Below are positions 13,379-17,552 of a stretch of 17,552 nt of DNA, in pieces. Every line of letters begins with the position of its first letter. The first letter of the stretch is position 1. Source of the DNA: CAYGJN01 sp964350135 (GTDB taxonomy: Bacteria > Bdellovibrionota > Bacteriovoracia > Bacteriovoracales > Bacteriovoracaceae); assembly GCA_964350135.1 (NCBI GenBank), contig CAYGJN010000055.1:1-17552 (forward strand), written 5' to 3'. The notes under the pieces are model-generated. The model worked only from the letters and a program-made list of their open reading frames with translations. It did not search any database and was not told the DNA's origin. A program made the position numbers and the translations under genes.

Positions 13379-14287
13379 ATGCTAAAAAAGCTTCATCTCA
13401 TCGATTACCACAGCCATCACCAGGTCGAACAATTTCCTAGTGATAAATCCTTTGTGCTTAAAACATGCCAAAGAAGTTTGTTTGTGGGCTTTGAAAAACC
13501 TCAAGTACTCACAAACTCACAAGAAGATATCTATTTGGAAGGTCTTGAAGCTTACCATTATATGCTTGAAATTATCTGTGGAATCAAAAGTAAATTTACC
13601 GCAGAGTCTGAAATTGTTGGTCAATTTAAAGAAGCTTACTATTTATACCTTAAGGCTGAGTACAGAGACCCATCTATGATAAGAGTTCTTGAAAAACTTT
13701 TTAAAGATGCAAAAGAAATTAGAACTCACTATCTCAAAGGCATTGGGCAAAAAACTTATGCTTCTATTGTTAGAAAACTTGTTTACCAAAACTCACTTCC
13801 AAGACGAGTCTTAATACTGGGGACAGGCAGTTTATCTGAAGATATCGTGAACCAACTCAAAAAAAGAGTAGAGCAGATTTTTATTTCTGGAAGAAGTATA
13901 GATAAAGTACAAACACTCTGCCAGAAACATTCAACTTACAGTCTTTCATGGAAAGATTTTGACCTCTACAGACATTTTGATGTCATCGTAAATACCATCG
14001 GGGTAAGAGAGCTTACTCTTTTTAGACATACATTTTTTGATCATTGGCGTGAGATTCACTCTGAGAATTGCCTTTTTATTGATTTAGGAAGCCCTTCTAT
14101 TATTGATACTAGATTCTCCCATGAGCATGGGGTTCTCAGACTTGAAGATGTTTTTGGACAATCAATTATTAAAGAGAAAGAAAAACTAGAAAAAGTAGAA
14201 ACTGCCAAAGAAGCAATTAAGCTTGTTGCCCAAAAAAGACTAAAGGCATTTCAATCCTCACTTCAAAAAGGTGCCAGTCTTGCCTAA
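13379..14287 (+). CDS. hemA: Glutamyl-tRNA reductase, short form lacking most of the dimerisation domain
   Basis: It reduces glutamyl-tRNA to glutamate-1-semialdehyde, the first committed step of C5-pathway haem synthesis. The 302 residues contain the catalytic-Cys segment 'LKTCQRSLF' (Cys30; usual form S-T-C-N-R), 'GIKSKFTAESEIVGQFKEAY' (the GLdS..GE.QIlGQvk.A block), an NADPH Rossmann motif 'RVLILGTGS' (143-151) and 'LFIDLGSPSIIDTRF' (the 'iDla.PRdid' region). Normal GluTR is about 420 residues. Here the N-terminus before the Cys is about 20 residues shorter and the chain stops early in the C-terminal spinal helix ('QKRLKAFQSSLQK'). A TGA at 13358 in frame rules out an upstream extension. 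It overlaps hemC by 17 bases and hemL follows, so the assignment is secure despite divergence. Confidence 0.87.
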   Translation: MLKKLHLIDYHSHHQVEQFPSDKSFVLKTCQRSLFVGFEKPQVLTNSQEDIYLEGLEAYHYMLEIICGIKSKFTAESEIVGQFKEAYYLYLKAEYRDPSMIRVLEKLFKDAKEIRTHYLKGIGQKTYASIVRKLVYQNSLPRRVLILGTGSLSEDIVNQLKKRVEQIFISGRSIDKVQTLCQKHSTYSLSWKDFDLYRHFDVIVNTIGVRELTLFRHTFFDHWREIHSENCLFIDLGSPSIIDTRFSHEHGVLRLEDVFGQSIIKEKEKLEKVETAKEAIKLVAQKRLKAFQSSLQKGASLA

Positions 14288-15821
14288 TGAATATACCATC
14301 GGCACAAGAGGCTCTCTTTTAGCTGTTGCTCAATCTACATTAATCAAAAACTCACTAGAGGAACTAACTGGTGACCAGTTCAATCTTAAAACAATTAAGA
14401 CTCAAGGGGATCTAGATACCTCGAAGCCGCTTTGGCAACTTGACGGCAAAGACTTTTTCACAAAAGAGCTTGATCATGCACTATTGGCCAACGAAGTGGA
14501 CCTTGTTATCCATTCTTACAAAGACTTAGGAAGTACTAGACCTGCAGGCATTGAACTAGCCTGTTTAACTCAAAGGCGATTTGGCGAAGATATACTTCTT
14601 ATAAAAAAAGAGACTGTTACAAAAATAAATTCTTTAGAAACTTTTACTATTGGAACAAGCTCCCCTCGTCGAATTGCATGTCTGCAATCCTTAAAGGGGC
14701 TATTTCCTAATAATAAGTTGGATATAAAAGATAAAATGTTAAGAGGGAATGTAAATACGAGGATTAAAAAGCTTAAAGATGGAGACTATGATGCAATAAT
14801 CTTGGCCATGGCCGGTCTGGAAAGACTAAGCCTAGAAAGTACGGCTTCATTAATTATTGAAGAACTTTTAAAAGATTTAGACTTCATGATTCTCCCTAGC
14901 TCTTTATTTCCTTCTGCTGCAGCTCAGGGAGCTCTGGCCATAGAGGTTTCAAGTAATAGTCCTAAGAATGCAGAACTCAAGGAAAAACTCTCTAAACTTC
15001 ATCATAAAAAAACAGCTCAAGAAATTTTAATTGAAAGAGATAGATTTCAAACATACGGCGGAGGATGCCATTTGGCCGTTGGTATCCATGTAGAAAAAAG
15101 AGGCTCATATTTTGTTCAACATGAAAAAGGGTTAACTCAAGGTAAAACTATCGATACAAGCATGATTCTCCCTGCTCATAATTTTGAGAAACTCTCTACT
15201 CTATTTGTAGGCCTTCCTCCAGAGAAGTATTCTAACAGTGTGTTAGATATTGTCTGCGATGAACTTATTAAAAAATCCCCACTAGAAATCGAATCTCCAC
15301 CGGATGGACCTCGAGATGTTTTTATTACAAGCTCCTACACCTTTAAGGCCTTAGAGAAAGTTCAGCCAAGATCCTGCTGGGTTTCAGGGCTGGCGACCTG
15401 GAAAAAACTGGCCCAAAAAGGATATTGGATTAATGGTAGTGCAGACTCGCTAGGACATGAAAAGCTATATGATTATTTAAACTCAAAGGTATTAGAAAAC
15501 TTCTATCCAGATATAAAACTTGCTACTCTTAGCGCTAAAGGTAGCAAAGTCACAAAAGGTGAACTCATCGAGTGCTACCAGAGAGAAACGAAAGAAGTAT
15601 CTAATGAATATAAAGAAAGGCTTATGGCCTGCAAGGCTTTTTATTGGACAAGCTTTGCTCAATATGAAATCTACTCACAAGAGTTTGATTTTCTAAAAGA
15701 TGATACAAATCTCTATCATTGCTGTGGCCTTGGTAAAACTATGGACTCATTTAGCAAATCAGGTATGAAGTTTTTGCCATTTAGCTCTGTAAAAGATTTT
15801 GTTCAGCAATTTACAATATGA
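14271..15821 (+). CDS. hemC: HemC-HemD fusion: porphobilinogen deaminase plus uroporphyrinogen-III-synthase-like domain
   Basis: The N-terminal part (about 8-320) is hydroxymethylbilane synthase, which joins four porphobilinogen units. It has 'GTRGSLLAVAQ' (11-21), 'TQGD', 'GKDFFTKEL' (59-67), 'HSYKDLG' with catalytic Asp85, 'GTSSPRR' (128-134), 'LRGNVNTR' (157-164) and 'GGGCHLAVG', in which Cys266 should carry the dipyrromethane cofactor. The C-terminal part (about 345-516) resembles HemD, which closes the ring: 'FITSSYTFKAL', 'CWVSGLATWKKLAQKGY', 'LATLSAKGSKVTKGELIECYQRE', 'AFYWTSFAQ', 'CCGLGKTMDSFSKSG'. HemC alone is about 310 residues, HemD about 250, so the HemD part is shortened at its N-terminal edge. 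The start is GTG 14271; TTG 14280, 8 bases after AAGG, is equally possible. It overlaps hemA, and a 6-base gap precedes hemL. Confidence 0.87.
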   Translation: MPVLPNEYTIGTRGSLLAVAQSTLIKNSLEELTGDQFNLKTIKTQGDLDTSKPLWQLDGKDFFTKELDHALLANEVDLVIHSYKDLGSTRPAGIELACLTQRRFGEDILLIKKETVTKINSLETFTIGTSSPRRIACLQSLKGLFPNNKLDIKDKMLRGNVNTRIKKLKDGDYDAIILAMAGLERLSLESTASLIIEELLKDLDFMILPSSLFPSAAAQGALAIEVSSNSPKNAELKEKLSKLHHKKTAQEILIERDRFQTYGGGCHLAVGIHVEKRGSYFVQHEKGLTQGKTIDTSMILPAHNFEKLSTLFVGLPPEKYSNSVLDIVCDELIKKSPLEIESPPDGPRDVFITSSYTFKALEKVQPRSCWVSGLATWKKLAQKGYWINGSADSLGHEKLYDYLNSKVLENFYPDIKLATLSAKGSKVTKGELIECYQRETKEVSNEYKERLMACKAFYWTSFAQYEIYSQEFDFLKDDTNLYHCCGLGKTMDSFSKSGMKFLPFSSVKDFVQQFTI

Positions 15822-15827
15822 GGTTCT

Positions 15828-17090
15828 ATGAACTCAACAGAAATTTTTAATTATTCAAAAACAATTGTTCCAGGTGGAGTCCATTCACCAGTTAGATCTT
15901 TTAAGGGACTTCATACAACTCCGCGCTTTATTCAATCAGCACATGGTGCGAAATTTACTGATATTGAAGGAAACGATTATATCGATTTCTGTATGAGCTT
16001 TGGACCACTTATTCTTGGACATGCCCATCCAAAAGTCCACACTCAATTACAAGAGGCACTAACAAGAGGATGGAGTTATGGAGCTTGCGAGCCCTACTCT
16101 GTAGACCTCGCTCAATTTATTTTAGATAGACTAGATTTTGCTGAACAAATACGTTTTGTAAATTCCGGAACTGAAGCTGTTATGACGGCCCTGCGCTTGG
16201 CCCGAGGTTTCACTAAAAGAGATAAGATAATTAAATTCAATGGCTGCTACCATGGACATGTGGACAGCATGCTTATCAAAGCAGGATCAGGACTCGCTGG
16301 AGTTGGTGAAGCGACAAGTGCCGGAATCCCAGCATCCATAGCACAGGATACTATTGTTTTAGAATTAGGCGATCAAAAAGCTGTTGAATACGCGTTTGAA
16401 AAATATAAAGATGAAATTGCCTGTATTATTATTGAGCCACTCCCGGCCAATAACGGTCTACTTATTCAAGAGGAAAGCTTTCTTAATTTTTTAAGAGATA
16501 TAACTGAAAAAAATAATAGTCTTCTCATTTTTGATGAAGTGATTTCTGGATTTAGAGTTTCGTTTGGTGGGATGAGCGAGATCACAGGTATAAGACCTGA
16601 TATTGCAACTTATGGAAAAATTATTGGAGGGGGACTTCCTGTTGGAGCGCTTGTTTCAACACAAAAAATAATGGCCTCCTTAGCTCCTATTGGAGATGTC
16701 TACCAAGCAGGAACATTGAGCGCAAACCCATTGGCCATGGTAGCAGGACTAGCAACTTTAAAAGAGCTAACTCCAGAGTTCTATCTTAAAATTGAAAACC
16801 AAACAAAAAAACTAGTTTCCTTGTTTACTGAGTTTTTTAAATCAAGAACAGAGTTTTCTCATCTACAAATCTCACACTTTGGATCACTTTTTTGGATTTA
16901 TCCTAAAACAGAAAATCTTCACAGAGCAGTAGATATTCCGACTAATCTTGCTGAAGGTTTTTATAAATTATTTGAAGACTTACTTGGAAAGGGAATTTAC
17001 CTTGCTCCTAATGCTTACGAAGTCGGTTTTATGAGTATCGCTCATGATGACCAACTTCTTGAAGAACTTAAAAGTCGACTATGGAAGTAA
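15828..17090 (+). CDS. hemL: Glutamate-1-semialdehyde 2,1-aminomutase
   Basis: It converts glutamate-1-semialdehyde to 5-aminolevulinate using PLP and acts directly after HemA, with which it can channel the unstable intermediate. The 420 residues match the usual length. Motifs include 'VPGGVHSPVRSF' (14-25), 'NSGTEAVMTALRLAR', 'NGCYHGHVD', 'IFDEVISGFR' with Asp236 contacting PLP, and 'YGKIIGGGLPVGA', in which Lys264 forms the Schiff base. 'YQAGTLSANPLAM' closes the active site. A GAGG (15820-15823) sits 4 bases before ATG 15828. The stop overlaps the start of the following sensor kinase by 10 bases. The gene is complete. Confidence 0.97.
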   Translation: MNSTEIFNYSKTIVPGGVHSPVRSFKGLHTTPRFIQSAHGAKFTDIEGNDYIDFCMSFGPLILGHAHPKVHTQLQEALTRGWSYGACEPYSVDLAQFILDRLDFAEQIRFVNSGTEAVMTALRLARGFTKRDKIIKFNGCYHGHVDSMLIKAGSGLAGVGEATSAGIPASIAQDTIVLELGDQKAVEYAFEKYKDEIACIIIEPLPANNGLLIQEESFLNFLRDITEKNNSLLIFDEVISGFRVSFGGMSEITGIRPDIATYGKIIGGGLPVGALVSTQKIMASLAPIGDVYQAGTLSANPLAMVAGLATLKELTPEFYLKIENQTKKLVSLFTEFFKSRTEFSHLQISHFGSLFWIYPKTENLHRAVDIPTNLAEGFYKLFEDLLGKGIYLAPNAYEVGFMSIAHDDQLLEELKSRLWK

Positions 17091-17552
17091 AGTCTCGCAA
17101 AATACTTTTTTACCTCTCTTTTTTATGGCTAGTTATAGGCTTGGCCCTTGCTGGCTGGTGGCTTTTTCTGATTGTTCAAATGTCTCATGAACTTGAGGCC
17201 CTCGCCCCAGAAGTTATTAATGCCAAAAGATATTTTAGGATTGCAAAATGGGAAGGAAGTACATTTATTCTTCTGCAGTTTCTAATTTCAGGCACTTTGT
17301 TTTATTTCTATTACCAAGACCTTAAAAAGCAACAATCTTTAAGTTCATTTTTTTCTTCTCTAACTCATGACCTTAAAACACCGCTTGCAAGCATTAGACT
17401 TCAAACAGAAATTTTAAATGAAGGTACTAAACATAATGATCATCCACCTCACTTTAAGCAGTTAGGTGCTAGGCTTATTGAGGATGCTCAACGTCTAGAA
17501 GATGAATTAGATAAATTGCTGCAACTTTCAAGAATTGAGCGTAATGGAGATC
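17081..17552 (+). CDS. Sensor histidine kinase, N-terminal part (runs off window)
   Basis: This is the membrane sensor of a two-component system. The visible 157 residues contain a first transmembrane helix (about 8-32), a short periplasmic or linker stretch of about 28 residues, a second transmembrane helix (about 61-78), then the HisKA dimerisation and phosphoacceptor region. The H box reads 'FFSSLTHDLKTPLASIRLQ', with His96 as the likely phosphorylation site, followed by a helical hairpin ending 'LEDELDKLLQLSRIE'. With so short an extracytoplasmic loop it probably senses the membrane or a partner protein. The ATPase domain would lie beyond base 17552. ATG 17081 lies inside the last codons of hemL (10-base overlap, different frame), so it is probably co-transcribed with the haem genes. 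There is no clear SD. Confidence 0.85.
   Translation, partial: MEVKSRKILFYLSFLWLVIGLALAGWWLFLIVQMSHELEALAPEVINAKRYFRIAKWEGSTFILLQFLISGTLFYFYYQDLKKQQSLSSFFSSLTHDLKTPLASIRLQTEILNEGTKHNDHPPHFKQLGARLIEDAQRLEDELDKLLQLSRIERNGD

Noticed and set aside
13440..13679. Second plus-strand frame inside hemA
   Set aside because: It is a shadow frame within the conserved catalytic part of HemA.
1..17552. CRISPR arrays, tRNA or rRNA genes, insertion sequences, prophage or defence genes
   Set aside because: No repeated spaced units, cloverleaf-like stretches, transposase or integrase motifs or terminal repeats were seen; the genes are housekeeping or secretion genes of similar base composition.

Overview
The window is an AT-rich, gene-dense bacterial chromosome segment made of ordinary cellular genes. 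I see no phage, transposon, CRISPR, tRNA or rRNA. The diderm type II secretion cluster with a GspN of the type found in Deltaproteobacteria-like and spirochaete genomes, a PilM-like GspL, the low GC by eye and the compact, divergent haem and purine enzymes all suggest Bdellovibrionota, most likely a Bacteriovorax/Halobacteriovorax-type predator. This placement is inference, not proof.

Layout. (1) About 1-6411, plus strand: the distal half of a type II secretion (T2SS) operon, gspH-I-J-K-L-M-N. It holds the minor pseudopilins H, I, J and K and the inner-membrane assembly platform L, M and N. Adjacent genes mostly overlap by a few bases, apart from a 49-base gap before gspL. The secretin, ATPase, GspF and GspG would lie to the left of the window. 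(2) 6447-7370, plus: a farnesyl-diphosphate-synthase-like polyprenyl synthase. It ends tail to tail, with a 42-base antisense overlap, against a minus-strand block. (3) 9528 down to 7329, minus: the conserved infC-rpmI-rplT ribosomal operon with a terminator, then ihfA and a small MerR-type regulator. pheS and pheT, often found between rplT and ihfA, are absent here. (4) 12915 down to 9596, minus: a guaB-type IMP dehydrogenase without CBS domains, a short PlsB-type acyltransferase and an unrecognised 158-residue protein, tightly spaced as an operon. (5) 13263-13015, minus: a small putative membrane protein, divergent from the haem genes. (6) 13379-17090, plus: tetrapyrrole synthesis from glutamyl-tRNA. 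hemA (short), a hemC-hemD fusion and hemL together cover GluTR, GSA aminotransferase, PBG deaminase and a probable uroporphyrinogen-III synthase; hemB is not in the window. (7) From 17081: the start of a two-TM sensor histidine kinase that overlaps the end of hemL and runs off the window.

The most notable points are at the level of expression and domain architecture. Two genes, infC (ATT) and gspK (ATC or ATT), appear to start at AUU/AUC-class codons behind good Shine-Dalgarno (SD) sequences. gspH seems to lose its frame at an AT dinucleotide run at the left edge. GspJ carries Asp instead of Glu at pseudopilin position 5. HemA lacks most of its dimerisation domain. HemC is fused to a HemD-like half. 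GuaB has no CBS module, and IhfA has an extra tail. I found no convincing wholly new system.
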